Part shown: piece by piece, positions 8,135 through 17,100 of the stretch
How the letters are laid out: each line of letters opens with the position of its first letter
Numbering within the stretch: position 1 is the stretch's first letter
NCBI GenBank assembly: GCA_041743935.1
Contig: JBGTLU010000025.1
Coordinates: 40,135-104,134 of the forward strand
DNA from: JBGTLU01 sp041743935
Lineage (GTDB): Bacteria > Bacteroidota > Bacteroidia > Sphingobacteriales > Sphingobacteriaceae
Reading direction: 5' to 3'
Length of the DNA stretch: 64,000 bases
Position numbers and translations under genes: made by a program
The notes under the pieces: model-generated
What the model saw: only the letters and a program-made list of their open reading frames with translations
The model's database searches: none
Told to the model about the DNA's origin: nothing

Positions 8135-9213
8135 AATTTGTTACCGTAATAGGAGCGCGTCCTCAATTTGTTAAAGCTGCTGTTGTTTCAAAGGCATTGC
8201 AGCAACAGTCTATAAAAGAGATACTCATTCATACAGGTCAGCATTTTGACAGTAACATGTCGGATATTTTTTTTGAGGAGTTAGAAATGAATAAGCCGGA
8301 TTATTATCTGAATGTGGGTGGAGGAACACATGGACAAAACACCGGCAGAATGTTAGAAAAAATTGAAGCCGTATTATTTACCGAAAAACCGGATGCAGTT
8401 TTGGTTTATGGAGATACGGATTCTACCTTAGCTGGGGCTTTGGCAGCTGCTAAATTACACATCCCTGTTGCACACGTAGAAGCAGGATTAAGATCCTTTA
8501 ATAGGCGAATGCCTGAAGAAATCAATCGAATATTAACCGATCATGTTTCAAATTGGCTTTTCACACCAACTCAAAATGGGGTGGAACAACTTATAAATGA
8601 GGGAATATCCACACAAAAAATATTTTTGACAGGAGATGTAATGTATGATGCAACCCTACATTACACACAAAGAGCATCTGATAAAAGTGATATTCTGAAG
8701 GTACTAAAACTAGCCGGTACAAATTATTATTTAGCTACTGTACATCGCGCGGATAATGTAGATATTCAAGAATCTTTGCAAGAACTATTACATGCATTTT
8801 CGCAAATAGAGCAAACGATTGTTTGGCCTATACATCCAAGAACCAGAAAACGAATACAGGAATTTAATTTGAAGATTCCATCACAAGTTCTATTAATAGA
8901 TCCGGTAGGGTATTTAGATATGTTGTGGTTAGAGAAAAACGCTAAATTAATTTTAACTGATTCGGGAGGAGTTCAAAAAGAAGCATTTTTTCATTCGGTG
9001 CCTTGTGTAACCTTGCGTAACGAAACGGAGTGGACAGAATTAGTTGAACTAGGAGTAAATTTCTTAGCCGGTATAGAATCCAATAAAATTTTAGAATCTA
9101 TTGAATTTGCTAAAAAAACCAAAACCGAACTATTCCAAGTGAATCTATATGGTTTAGGAAAGGCATCACATCAAATAGCACAACATCTAACAAGCAAAAC
9201 TACTTGGAAATAA
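8131..9213 (+). CDS. wbpI: WbpI-like nonhydrolysing UDP-sugar 2-epimerase
   Basis: This 360-residue GT-B-fold epimerase of the WecB family shows VIGARPQFVKAAVVSKAL at the start, HTGQHFD, VYGDTDSTLAGA, HVEAGLRSFNRRMPEE and LTDSGGVQKEA. The stretches MPEEINRILTD and DPVGYLDMLWL resemble WbpI (UDP-2,3-diacetamido-glucuronate 2-epimerase) more than housekeeping WecB. With the WlbA/B/C-type genes at 34544-37468 it would complete UDP-ManNAc3NAcA synthesis, apart from the first 6-dehydrogenase. It overlaps the amidotransferase gene by 4 bases. A WecB-type UDP-ManNAc role remains the alternative. Confidence 0.85.
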   Translation: MKFVTVIGARPQFVKAAVVSKALQQQSIKEILIHTGQHFDSNMSDIFFEELEMNKPDYYLNVGGGTHGQNTGRMLEKIEAVLFTEKPDAVLVYGDTDSTLAGALAAAKLHIPVAHVEAGLRSFNRRMPEEINRILTDHVSNWLFTPTQNGVEQLINEGISTQKIFLTGDVMYDATLHYTQRASDKSDILKVLKLAGTNYYLATVHRADNVDIQESLQELLHAFSQIEQTIVWPIHPRTRKRIQEFNLKIPSQVLLIDPVGYLDMLWLEKNAKLILTDSGGVQKEAFFHSVPCVTLRNETEWTELVELGVNFLAGIESNKILESIEFAKKTKTELFQVNLYGLGKASHQIAQHLTSKTTWK

Positions 9214-10313
9214 AAAAGATATTATTGGTTTCGGTTTCTTTCTATCCCGAGAACTCACCACGATCCTTCAGAGCAACAGAGTTAGCCAAAGAATTTTCAA
9301 GATTGGGGCATCAGGTAACGGTATTAACCCCGTTAAAATCCGATTTGCTAATAACATTCGCCCAAAAATATCGCCTTGATTTAATAAACTTAGTATCTAA
9401 TGATTGGAAGGATATACCAACCGATGGTTCTTTTTCTTGGCTGAAAAGAACTTTTCGCAGAGCTTTATTAATACTTTTTGAGTATCCGCAAATACAGTAT
9501 TTGTTCTCGGTACAAAGTAAGTTGAAGAAATTATCGGGTTACGATTTAATGATATCCAATGCGGTTCCCTACCCGGTTCATTGGGGGGTAGCTTTTGCGC
9601 GGACCAAGAAACATCCTATTGCCAAAACTTGGGTGGCAGATTGTGGTGATCCGTACATGTTGCTTAGGTACGACAACTTCCCAAAGTTGTTTTATTTTAA
9701 ATATTTGGAGAAACATTTCTCCCGCAAAGCCGATTGGATAACCATTCCAAGAATCAGCATGTTACCAAATTATTATCCAGAGTTTCATCCCAAGATAAAA
9801 GCCATCCCTCAAGGGTTTAATTTTGACGAAACTCCAATTCATAGTTACCAACCAAATGAAGTGCCCACCTTTGCTTTTGCAGGTACTTTTTTGCACAAAG
9901 TCAGAAATCCAAAGGAACTGTTAGAAGTCCTTTGTCAATGGAATAAGCCATTTAGATTTGTAGTATATACACAGGATACTTCTTTATTAGACGACTACAG
10001 GGGTGTTTTAAAAGAGAAATTAGAAATAAGAAAATCAATACCACGGGCCGAACTGATTGCAGAACTCAGCAAGATGGATTTTTTAGTAAACATAGGGTAT
10101 GATCCGGTAAATCAGATGCCAAGTAAGTTGATAGATTATTTTTTGACCCAAAGACCCGTTTTAAATTACAACATGGATGACTTTAATCCGTTGCAGGTAC
10201 AGGAGTTTTTATCCGGCAATTACCAATCGGCATTAGCCATGCCAAATATGGAAGAATATGATATACGCCAAGTGGCTCAAAGGTTTTTAGCTTTGCACAA
10301 TGAGACAGTCTAA
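9204..10313 (+). CDS. Glycosyltransferase, GT4-like
   Basis: This 369-residue protein has a GT-B-like N-terminus (LVSVSFYPENSPRSFRATEL, then GHQVTVLTP), similar to GT4 family members. The later donor-binding half is divergent (AGTFLHKVRNPKELLEVL; VNIGYDPVNQMPSKLIDYFL). The start is probably TTG 9204, overlapping the epimerase stop by 10 bases. The last 14 bases overlap the polymerase gene. It is a cytoplasmic enzyme expected to add one sugar to the lipid-linked repeat unit. Donor and acceptor cannot be assigned. Confidence 0.78.
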   Translation: MEIKKILLVSVSFYPENSPRSFRATELAKEFSRLGHQVTVLTPLKSDLLITFAQKYRLDLINLVSNDWKDIPTDGSFSWLKRTFRRALLILFEYPQIQYLFSVQSKLKKLSGYDLMISNAVPYPVHWGVAFARTKKHPIAKTWVADCGDPYMLLRYDNFPKLFYFKYLEKHFSRKADWITIPRISMLPNYYPEFHPKIKAIPQGFNFDETPIHSYQPNEVPTFAFAGTFLHKVRNPKELLEVLCQWNKPFRFVVYTQDTSLLDDYRGVLKEKLEIRKSIPRAELIAELSKMDFLVNIGYDPVNQMPSKLIDYFLTQRPVLNYNMDDFNPLQVQEFLSGNYQSALAMPNMEEYDIRQVAQRFLALHNETV

Positions 10314-11571
10314 TGTAGGATCTTTCATGAAAGCCTTATTTTGGCTTTGGCCCTTAGGGGCTTTTTACAATGCATTTAAGCATTTCAGAAATCCTACTGC
10401 CCCAAATATTATTTGGGCTTTTACCGTATTCTTCGGTTTTACATTAGCATACGCTAAAGAAGCGGCAGGGAGTGATATTTATTCATATATAGGTGAATTA
10501 AAAGAGCTTTACCTAACAGAGTATACTTTAAAAGATTTTTGGCGCTATTACCAAAGTACGGGTGAGGTAGATGTATTACGTTCCTTTTTAGCAATTACAA
10601 TTTCCAGATTTACCGATGCCCCCTATATCTTAACAGCAGTATATGGTTTAATATTTGGTTTTTTCTTTTCACGAAATATATTTTACGTTTATAAAAAAAC
10701 GGAAGGCAAACTTAGCATGTTTGTTTTAGGTGGGATGATAATTCTTCCATTGATAATTCCAATTTGGTCCATCAATGGCTTCCGTTACAACACAGCAGTT
10801 CACGTATTCTTATACGGCTTATTGCCTTATTTATTTGAGGGTAACAAAAAGAGGCTATGGTGGTCATTTATAACCCCATTTATATTCCACTTTACTTTCT
10901 TATTACCTGCAGTTGTTTTAGGTTTATTTCTAATATTTGGTAATCGTTATGTACTTTATTTTTATCTGTTTATTGGGACACTTTTTATAGCTGAATCTAA
11001 TATTGGAGCTTTAACCGGATTTGCCTCCAATTATTTACCTACACAGGTGTTAGACAGGGCTTCCGGCTATACCAATGAAGATAAAGTTAGGCAGTATCAG
11101 GCAACTGGAGGTATAGCAGAAGATACGAGGTGGTACGTTATATATTACCGAAAAGTGTTGCAGTATTTTGCCCTCATAATATTAGTATCTCTGTTCTTGT
11201 ATGATGTGAAGCAATATAGAAATGACAGGTTGTTTCTCACCTTGTTTTCTGCCGCATTGCTCTTTTATGCCTTAGCTAATTTACTCAGTTTAATTCCCTC
11301 CGGAATTAGGTTCTATGCTTTGTCTAACTTTTTGGGCTATGCCTTTTTTATTGTTCTGTTTAATAAATATAAACTCCATCGTAACACCACATTTTTGGTT
11401 AGAACCCTAGCCCCTGCGCTAGTTATTTATATGGTGATAGCTTTTAGGGATGGATTGTATTTTATTTCAATAATGACCCTCATTGCCAATCCAATTATTG
11501 TTCCTTTTATAACAGATTACTTTACATCCGTAAATGATTACATCAAAGATATTTACAAACTTATCCGCTAA
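10300..11571 (+). CDS. EpsG/Wzy-like polysaccharide polymerase
   Basis: The 423-residue protein is strongly hydrophobic, with about ten or more predicted membrane segments. The N-terminal portion (FTLAYAKEAAGSDIYSYIGE) carries the D-x-Y-xx-Y pattern common in EpsG-type proteins. Such proteins polymerise undecaprenyl-linked repeat units at the periplasmic face of the inner membrane. It is the only candidate polymerase in the window. The start may be ATG 10300 or the internal ATG 10327 (MKALFW), which would remove nine residues and avoid overlap with the upstream gene. It directly abuts fnlA. Confidence 0.8.
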   Translation: MRQSNVGSFMKALFWLWPLGAFYNAFKHFRNPTAPNIIWAFTVFFGFTLAYAKEAAGSDIYSYIGELKELYLTEYTLKDFWRYYQSTGEVDVLRSFLAITISRFTDAPYILTAVYGLIFGFFFSRNIFYVYKKTEGKLSMFVLGGMIILPLIIPIWSINGFRYNTAVHVFLYGLLPYLFEGNKKRLWWSFITPFIFHFTFLLPAVVLGLFLIFGNRYVLYFYLFIGTLFIAESNIGALTGFASNYLPTQVLDRASGYTNEDKVRQYQATGGIAEDTRWYVIYYRKVLQYFALIILVSLFLYDVKQYRNDRLFLTLFSAALLFYALANLLSLIPSGIRFYALSNFLGYAFFIVLFNKYKLHRNTTFLVRTLAPALVIYMVIAFRDGLYFISIMTLIANPIIVPFITDYFTSVNDYIKDIYKLIR

Positions 11572-12603
11572 ATGAACCACACTCTATTAATCACCGGCGG
11601 CACCGGCTCTTTTGGAAATGCCGTATTACGCAAATACCTCAATGACCCCTATTTTTCCGAAATCCGCATTTTTTCGCGCGATGAAAAGAAACAAGATGAT
11701 CTGCGCAAAAGACTCAATCATCCCAAAGTAAAATTTTACATCGGCGATGTGCGCGACATCCAAAGTGTTTCGCAAGCCGTTAAGGGAGTAGATTATATTT
11801 TTCATGCAGCTGCCCTAAAGCAAGTGCCATCCTGTGAGTTTTTCCCGATAGAAGCCGTTAAAACCAATATTTTAGGAACGGATAATGTACTCTCCGTAGC
11901 CGAAAAGTATGAAGTAAAAAGAGTGGTTGTACTCAGTACCGATAAGGCGGCTTACCCCATCAATGCCATGGGCATGAGCAAGGCGCTCATGGAAAAAGTG
12001 GCAGGCGCCCGCGCCCGCAACCTCGATGAAAGTAAGACCATCATCAGCTGTACCCGCTATGGCAACGTAATGGCTTCCAGAGGCTCTGTTATACCACTTT
12101 TTGTGCAACAAATAAAAGCCGGTAAACCGCTTAGTATAACGGATTCGGGCATGACCCGCTTCATGATGACCCTCGAAGATGCGGTGGATTTGGTCTGGTT
12201 TGCTTTTGAAAATGCCCAGCAAGGCGATTTATTTGTGCAAAAAGCCCCGGCAGCAACTGTAGAAGTATTGGCAAAAGCCTTACTCGAATTGTACGAAGCT
12301 AAAAACCCCATACAAATTATTGGTATTCGGCATGGCGAAAAACTGTACGAAACCTTGGTGAACCGCGAAGACATGGTAAAAGCTGAAGATTTAGGAAAGT
12401 ATTTCAGAATTCCGAACGATAACCGGGATTTGAATTACGAACTTTATTTCACCGAAGGCAACCGCGCTGAAGCTCATACCGAAGAGTACCACTCGCACAA
12501 TACCGAAAGGTTAGACATAGCCGGCATGAAAGAATTGCTCCTCAAATTACCGCTCATCAGAGCAGATGTATTAGGTGAAACTCTAGAGCAATACCCCGAA
12601 TAA
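11572..12603 (+). CDS. fnlA: UDP-GlcNAc 4,6-dehydratase/5-epimerase (FnlA/CapE/WbjB)
   Basis: This 343-residue SDR enzyme catalyses the first step from UDP-GlcNAc to UDP-L-FucNAc. The NAD-binding motif TGGTGSFG is at residues 8-15. The SDR catalytic Tyr is replaced by Met133 with Lys137 retained (NAMGMSK), as known for the CapE/FnlA subgroup. The gene begins right at the polymerase stop and is followed 2 bases later by fnlB. Codons here are noticeably more GC-rich (for example the cgcccgcgcccgc run near 12005) than in the genes on either side, which suggests the fnl genes came in as a block. Confidence 0.93.
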   Translation: MNHTLLITGGTGSFGNAVLRKYLNDPYFSEIRIFSRDEKKQDDLRKRLNHPKVKFYIGDVRDIQSVSQAVKGVDYIFHAAALKQVPSCEFFPIEAVKTNILGTDNVLSVAEKYEVKRVVVLSTDKAAYPINAMGMSKALMEKVAGARARNLDESKTIISCTRYGNVMASRGSVIPLFVQQIKAGKPLSITDSGMTRFMMTLEDAVDLVWFAFENAQQGDLFVQKAPAATVEVLAKALLELYEAKNPIQIIGIRHGEKLYETLVNREDMVKAEDLGKYFRIPNDNRDLNYELYFTEGNRAEAHTEEYHSHNTERLDIAGMKELLLKLPLIRADVLGETLEQYPE

Positions 12604-12605
12604 AC

Positions 12606-13721
12606 ATGAAAATTGGTATAACCGGACAAGCAGGTTTTATGGGTTGGCATCTCAATGCCAGACTCGCTTTGCATGCAAAAGAGTTTACACTAGTTCCCTT
12701 TGAGCGCAATTGGTTTGAGGATGCCGATGCACTGGATAAATTCGTTTCTAATTGCGATGTAATTGTGCATTTGGCAGCGCTTAATCGCCATCATGAACCT
12801 GAGCAAATCTTTACTGTAAATACCCATTTGGTAAAAAAATTAATTGATTCTTTAGAAAAATGCAATAGCAAAGCTCATGTCATTCTTTCTTCCTCTACAC
12901 AAGAAGAAAGAGATAACATTTATGGCAAATCCAAACGAGAGGGCAGGTTGTTATTGGCCGATTGGGCAGAAAAAAACCAAGCTACGTTTACCGGTACAAT
13001 CATCCCCAATGTGTTTGGCCCATTCGGCAAACCTTTTTACAATTCGGTGGTGGCCACCTTTTCGCATCAGTTGGCACATGGCGAAACACCACAAATAGAA
13101 CAGGATGCTAACCTTTCTTTAATTTATGTGGAGGAATGGGTTGAGGAGGTTATGAGCATCATTCGCAACAAGGTATATGAACCGGAGTACCGCATGAAAG
13201 CTAGGGCAACTATTACGGTTTCGGCATTGCTGAATAAACTGAAAAGCTATCACGAACAATATTTTTTGCAAGGTTTTATTCCATTATTTGAAGATAATTT
13301 CGAACTCCATTTGTTCAATACCTATCGTTCTTTTATCTCCCACGAAAAGATTTTTCCGCGAAATCTACAGCTTCATAGCGATGAACGCGGTGCATTTGCA
13401 GAAGTAATCCGAACCGGCTCGGGCGGGCAAAGCTCTTATTCTACTACCTTGCCCGGCATAACCCGTGGCAATCATTTTCATACCCGAAAAATAGAGCGTT
13501 TTACGGTGATAAAAGGCAAAGCAAGAATCAGTATTCGCAAAACCGGAACAGATGAGGTACAACACTTTTATCTTGACGGAAATGAACCCGCTTACGTAGA
13601 TATGCCCATTTGGTACACCCATAACATTACCAATATCGGCGATGAAACACTTTACACCCTATTTTGGATAAACGAATACTATAACCCCAACGACCCGGAT
13701 ACCTGGATGGAAGTTGTGTAG
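12606..13721 (+). CDS. fnlB: UDP-sugar reductase/epimerase with cupin domain (FnlB/CapF/WbjC)
   Basis: This 371-residue protein has an N-terminal SDR domain (GITGQAGFMGWHLNARL) and a C-terminal cupin of roughly residues 250-371 (GITRGNHFHTRKIERFTVI; YVDMPIWYTHNI). It has the two-domain build of CapF, in which the cupin epimerises C3 and the SDR domain reduces C4 in L-FucNAc synthesis. The histidines in NHFHTRK are the expected metal ligands of the cupin. It works between FnlA and FnlC. The fnlC gene is separated from it by a 282-base insertion-like spacer. Confidence 0.92.
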   Translation: MKIGITGQAGFMGWHLNARLALHAKEFTLVPFERNWFEDADALDKFVSNCDVIVHLAALNRHHEPEQIFTVNTHLVKKLIDSLEKCNSKAHVILSSSTQEERDNIYGKSKREGRLLLADWAEKNQATFTGTIIPNVFGPFGKPFYNSVVATFSHQLAHGETPQIEQDANLSLIYVEEWVEEVMSIIRNKVYEPEYRMKARATITVSALLNKLKSYHEQYFLQGFIPLFEDNFELHLFNTYRSFISHEKIFPRNLQLHSDERGAFAEVIRTGSGGQSSYSTTLPGITRGNHFHTRKIERFTVIKGKARISIRKTGTDEVQHFYLDGNEPAYVDMPIWYTHNITNIGDETLYTLFWINEYYNPNDPDTWMEVV

Positions 13722-13818
13722 GGAAAGTGCCAAGTAGGAAGTAAAAAGAGTCGAGGTAAAAAAGAAAAGAAGATAAGTTTTTAGTTGAAGGAATAGTAAA
13801 CTAAGATGAAAGAAAACG

Positions 13819-13941
13819 ACTTGCTGCTATGGTCATTTAATTTTAGATACTAATTCGACTGACGAACTTGATTTTCACATTTAGGAAAGCAAAGAGCTAA
13901 AAAATATACTAGCCAGCATCATAAATACTAAACGAGAATGA
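13819..13941 (+). pseudogene. Decayed four-helix-bundle (S23/IVP-type) gene remnant
   Basis: The fnlB-fnlC spacer (13722-14003) holds no intact gene. One frame reads GHLILDTNSTDELDFHI, then TAG at 13882, then ESKELKNILASIINTKRE and TGA at 13939. This looks like the C-terminal helix of the small four-helix-bundle proteins (23S rRNA intervening-sequence type) common between Bacteroidota genes. The in-frame TAG and the absence of a matching N-terminal half point to decay. The rest of the spacer is purine-rich with no recognisable signal. The family call rests on a short stretch. Confidence 0.4.
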
Positions 13942-14003
13942 ATACCTTCAATAATGAACCAATATACTTTTGCTTTGGCTCTTTTGCCTTGGATCTTTAA
14001 ACC

Positions 14004-15164
14004 ATGAAAAAATTAAAAGTAATAACCGTTGTGGGCACGCGCCCTGAAATTATACGTCTTTCTAGAGTGATGGCCGTGCTGGATGCCAGCGAAGCTATTG
14101 AGCACATCACCATACATACTGGGCAGAATTATGATTACGAACTAAATGAGGTTTTTTACGAGGATTTAGGCATTCGTAAGCCCGATTATTTTCTAAATGC
14201 TGCAGGTTCAACGCCAACTGCTACCATTGGACAAATTTTAATCAATATTGATCCAATTCTGGAAGAAGTTAAGCCAGATGCCTTTCTGGTTTTGGGTGAT
14301 ACCAACTCCTGTTTATGCGCCATCCCGGCCAAGAAAAGACAAATCCCAATTTTTCACATGGAAGCCGGCAATCGTTGTTTCGATCAACGCGTACCCGAAG
14401 AAACCAACCGCAAGATAGTAGACCACATTGCGGATATTAACCTAACCTACTCCGACATTGCCCGCGAGTATCTGCTGCGCGAAGGATTACCCCCTGATAG
14501 GGTAATAAAAACCGGCTCGCCTATGATTGAAGTGTTACATTATTATTTACCAAAAATACAGGCTAGCAACATATTAAATCAACTTAAACTGGAGAGTGGA
14601 AAGTACTTTCTAGTATCGGCGCATCGCGAAGAAAATATAAGCAACGATAAAATCTTTTTTGCTTTGCTGGAATCGCTGAACCAAATGGCCGAAACGTACA
14701 AACTTCCCATCATAGTTTCTACCCACCCACGTACTCGGAAGCGATTAGAACAATTAAATCCGCGAGAATCCGCCGAATCTGCGTTCCATCTTCACCCTCT
14801 TATTCAATGGCAAAAACCAATGGGATTTTTGGATTACAATGCCTTACAGATGAATGCCAAAGCAGTATTGTCTGATAGTGGTACCATCAACGAAGAATCT
14901 TCTATTCTTAATTTCAGAGCACTTAATATCCGCGAAGCGCACGAACGACCTGAAGGGATGGAAGAAGCATCGGTAATGATGACTGGCCTTTCGGCTGAAC
15001 GCATTCTGCAAGGGTTGGAAATTTTGGACCGACAAAAAACCGGAGATGAGCGTAATTTTCGTTTGGTAGCCGATTATAGCATGCCCAATGTTTCGGAAAA
15101 AGTATTGCGAATTATTCTGAGTTATACCGATTACGTAAAGAGAGTAGTGTGGCAAATTCAATAA
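14004..15164 (+). CDS. fnlC: UDP-N-acetyl-sugar 2-epimerase (FnlC/CapG/WbjD)
   Basis: This 386-residue WecB-family epimerase shows VVGTRPEIIRLSRVM at the start, HTGQNYDYELNEVFYEDL, LGDTNSCLCAI, HMEAGNRCFDQRVPEETNR and LSDSGTINEESSI. HMEAGNRCFDQRVPEE and the Y-E-L-N-E-V-F block are typical of the CapG/FnlC branch, which performs the last epimerisation to UDP-L-FucNAc. The chain therefore differs clearly from the WbpI-like enzyme at 8131. It overlaps the next gene by 16 bases. Confidence 0.9.
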   Translation: MKKLKVITVVGTRPEIIRLSRVMAVLDASEAIEHITIHTGQNYDYELNEVFYEDLGIRKPDYFLNAAGSTPTATIGQILINIDPILEEVKPDAFLVLGDTNSCLCAIPAKKRQIPIFHMEAGNRCFDQRVPEETNRKIVDHIADINLTYSDIAREYLLREGLPPDRVIKTGSPMIEVLHYYLPKIQASNILNQLKLESGKYFLVSAHREENISNDKIFFALLESLNQMAETYKLPIIVSTHPRTRKRLEQLNPRESAESAFHLHPLIQWQKPMGFLDYNALQMNAKAVLSDSGTINEESSILNFRALNIREAHERPEGMEEASVMMTGLSAERILQGLEILDRQKTGDERNFRLVADYSMPNVSEKVLRIILSYTDYVKRVVWQIQ

Positions 15165-16255
15165 CAGAAGTATTAAAACAACACGCCTTCAACATACCCG
15201 GTTGGCGTAGTAAACGCAAAATGGTGGTTTTCGAGAGCGATGATTGGGGAGGAGTAAGAATGCCAAATCGCAACAGCTATCAAAAACTTTTGGATAAAGG
15301 AATTAAGGTGGATGCCTTCCATTACGATTACTTAGATTGTTTGGAGTCAAAGGAAGATTTGAATAACTTATTTGAAGTTTTAAGCCGTTTCAAAGATTCA
15401 AATGGGAATTATCCGGTATTTACGTTTAATACCGTTATGGCTAACCCCGATTTTGATAAAATAAAAGCCAATCATTTTCAGGAATATTTCTTCGAAGATT
15501 TTCAGGTTTCTTATCAGAAATATTGGGGAGTAGATTTATTGCCAATCTGGCAAAAAGCAATACAAGAAAAATTGATTGTACCGCAATTTCATGCTAGAGA
15601 GCATTTAAATGTGAGTTTGTGGATGAAAGCATTGCAGGGTAATTATAAAGAGGTATTAACCTCCTTTGAACATGGTTATACCGGAATGTGGGGGAAAACT
15701 CCTTCGCAAAGTCACAGCCATTATTTAGCTGCATTCCATCCAACAGATGCTAATGATTCTGTACATAAGCAAGAGATTTTGATTAACGGATTAAAAATGT
15801 TTGAAAATAAATTTGGATATAAATCGGAGACAATTATTAGTTGCAATTATGTGTGGAATACCGGTATCGAAAAAGCCGCAAAAAACATGAATGTGAAATT
15901 TATACAAGGACAACGGGCACAATTAAAGCCAGATGAAAAAAATGGTAAATTGATTCCGGTGTTTCATTATACGGGGCAGAAGAATAATTTTGGTCAAATT
16001 TATTCTGTAAGAAATTGCATGTTTGAGCCTTCCGAAAATATAAACCATGATTGGGTTAATAATTGTTTAAAACAAATTGCAATTTCTTTTTTATGGAATA
16101 AACCCGCTATTATTTCTACCCATAGGGTAAATTATATTGGGTCATTAAATCAAAAAAACAGAGATAATAATTTGAAATTACTTGAACAATTACTACACGC
16201 AATTAAAATTAAATGGCCTAATGTAGAGTTTGTTTCATCCAATAAAATATTCTAA
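15149..16255 (+). CDS. Polysaccharide deacetylase-like protein, paralogue 1
   Basis: This 368-residue cytoplasmic-looking protein (no signal peptide) starts at GTG 15149, inside the end of fnlC. Candidate metal and catalytic residues are an Asp pair at 31-32 (FESDDWGG), HAREH at 148-152 and THRVN with His325. They are arranged as in CE4-type polysaccharide deacetylases, although overall similarity to classical NodB domains is weak. A clearly related protein is encoded at 28494-29624 with all three motifs conserved. De-N-acetylation of a lipid-linked sugar or nucleotide sugar is a reasonable guess. No experimentally defined family is recognised. Confidence 0.65.
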   Translation: MANSITEVLKQHAFNIPGWRSKRKMVVFESDDWGGVRMPNRNSYQKLLDKGIKVDAFHYDYLDCLESKEDLNNLFEVLSRFKDSNGNYPVFTFNTVMANPDFDKIKANHFQEYFFEDFQVSYQKYWGVDLLPIWQKAIQEKLIVPQFHAREHLNVSLWMKALQGNYKEVLTSFEHGYTGMWGKTPSQSHSHYLAAFHPTDANDSVHKQEILINGLKMFENKFGYKSETIISCNYVWNTGIEKAAKNMNVKFIQGQRAQLKPDEKNGKLIPVFHYTGQKNNFGQIYSVRNCMFEPSENINHDWVNNCLKQIAISFLWNKPAIISTHRVNYIGSLNQKNRDNNLKLLEQLLHAIKIKWPNVEFVSSNKIF

Positions 16256-16266
16256 CCAAAAACGTT

Positions 16267-17100
16267 ATGAATGTACTATCAAAAATTGAATACTTTATTT
16301 CAAATTTTATAAAGTATATACGTTCCGGAGGAGTTACATACTTAAGCATTTCATATACAAATTACGGAAATGTATTAGCTAATAAAACCATTTTAATTAC
16401 CGGTGGAAGTTCAGGAATTGGCTCAGCCATAGCGAAGAAATTTTTAAGTGCAGGGGCGAAAGTAATTGTTTGTGGAAGAGATTCTGTAAAGCTAAATGCA
16501 CTTTCTAATGAATTAGCCAATGAAAATCTATTTACGGAAGTTTGGGATTTAAGTGATTTTACTGGTTTAGAAGAAAAGTATGCACAAATTGTACATAAAC
16601 ATAGTAAGATTGATATTTTAATAAACAATGCCGGAATTGCAGTAAATAAATCTTTAAGTCAGATTAATTTTGATGATTGGGATAGTGTAATGTCTACCAA
16701 TTTAAAAAGTGCTTATTTCCTCTCTAAATATTTCGGAGAAATAAATACAACTAAATCAGATTCTACCCGGAAAATAGTTAACATTTCATCTTTAAATTCT
16801 GTGGTAGCATATCCCGGCCCCTACTCCATCTCTAAGTCTGGATTAAATATACTAACATCTAGTTTGGCTAAAATATATACAGAGAAAAACATATTAGTAA
16901 ATGGAATTGCTCCCGGATATACTGCCACTGGAATGACCCGTCAAAATACTATTTACAATGCATACAGAAATGATTCATTGAATAAACGAATTGGCTTACC
17001 AGAAGATGTAGCAGAACTAGCATTATTCTTGGCAAGCGATGCCTCTAATCATATAATTGGGCAAACTATTTTTATTGATGGTGGCCAATCTGTACAATAA
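16267..17100 (+). CDS. SDR-family oxidoreductase
   Basis: This 277-residue classical SDR has the NAD(P) motif TGGSSGIG around residues 46-53, NNAG in ILINNAGIAV, and the active-site YSISKSGLN. It has an unusual N-terminal extension of about 38 residues (MNVLSKIEYFISNFIKYIRS) before the domain. The extension is aromatic and basic and might contact the membrane. Base composition falls sharply here relative to fnlABC. It probably reduces or oxidises a sugar intermediate or a substituent of the glycan. The substrate is unknown. Confidence 0.75.
   Translation: MNVLSKIEYFISNFIKYIRSGGVTYLSISYTNYGNVLANKTILITGGSSGIGSAIAKKFLSAGAKVIVCGRDSVKLNALSNELANENLFTEVWDLSDFTGLEEKYAQIVHKHSKIDILINNAGIAVNKSLSQINFDDWDSVMSTNLKSAYFLSKYFGEINTTKSDSTRKIVNISSLNSVVAYPGPYSISKSGLNILTSSLAKIYTEKNILVNGIAPGYTATGMTRQNTIYNAYRNDSLNKRIGLPEDVAELALFLASDASNHIIGQTIFIDGGQSVQ

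Noticed and set aside
11872..12374. Minus-strand open frames inside fnlA
   Set aside because: They are antisense shadows of a fully conserved SDR gene, with no family features of their own.
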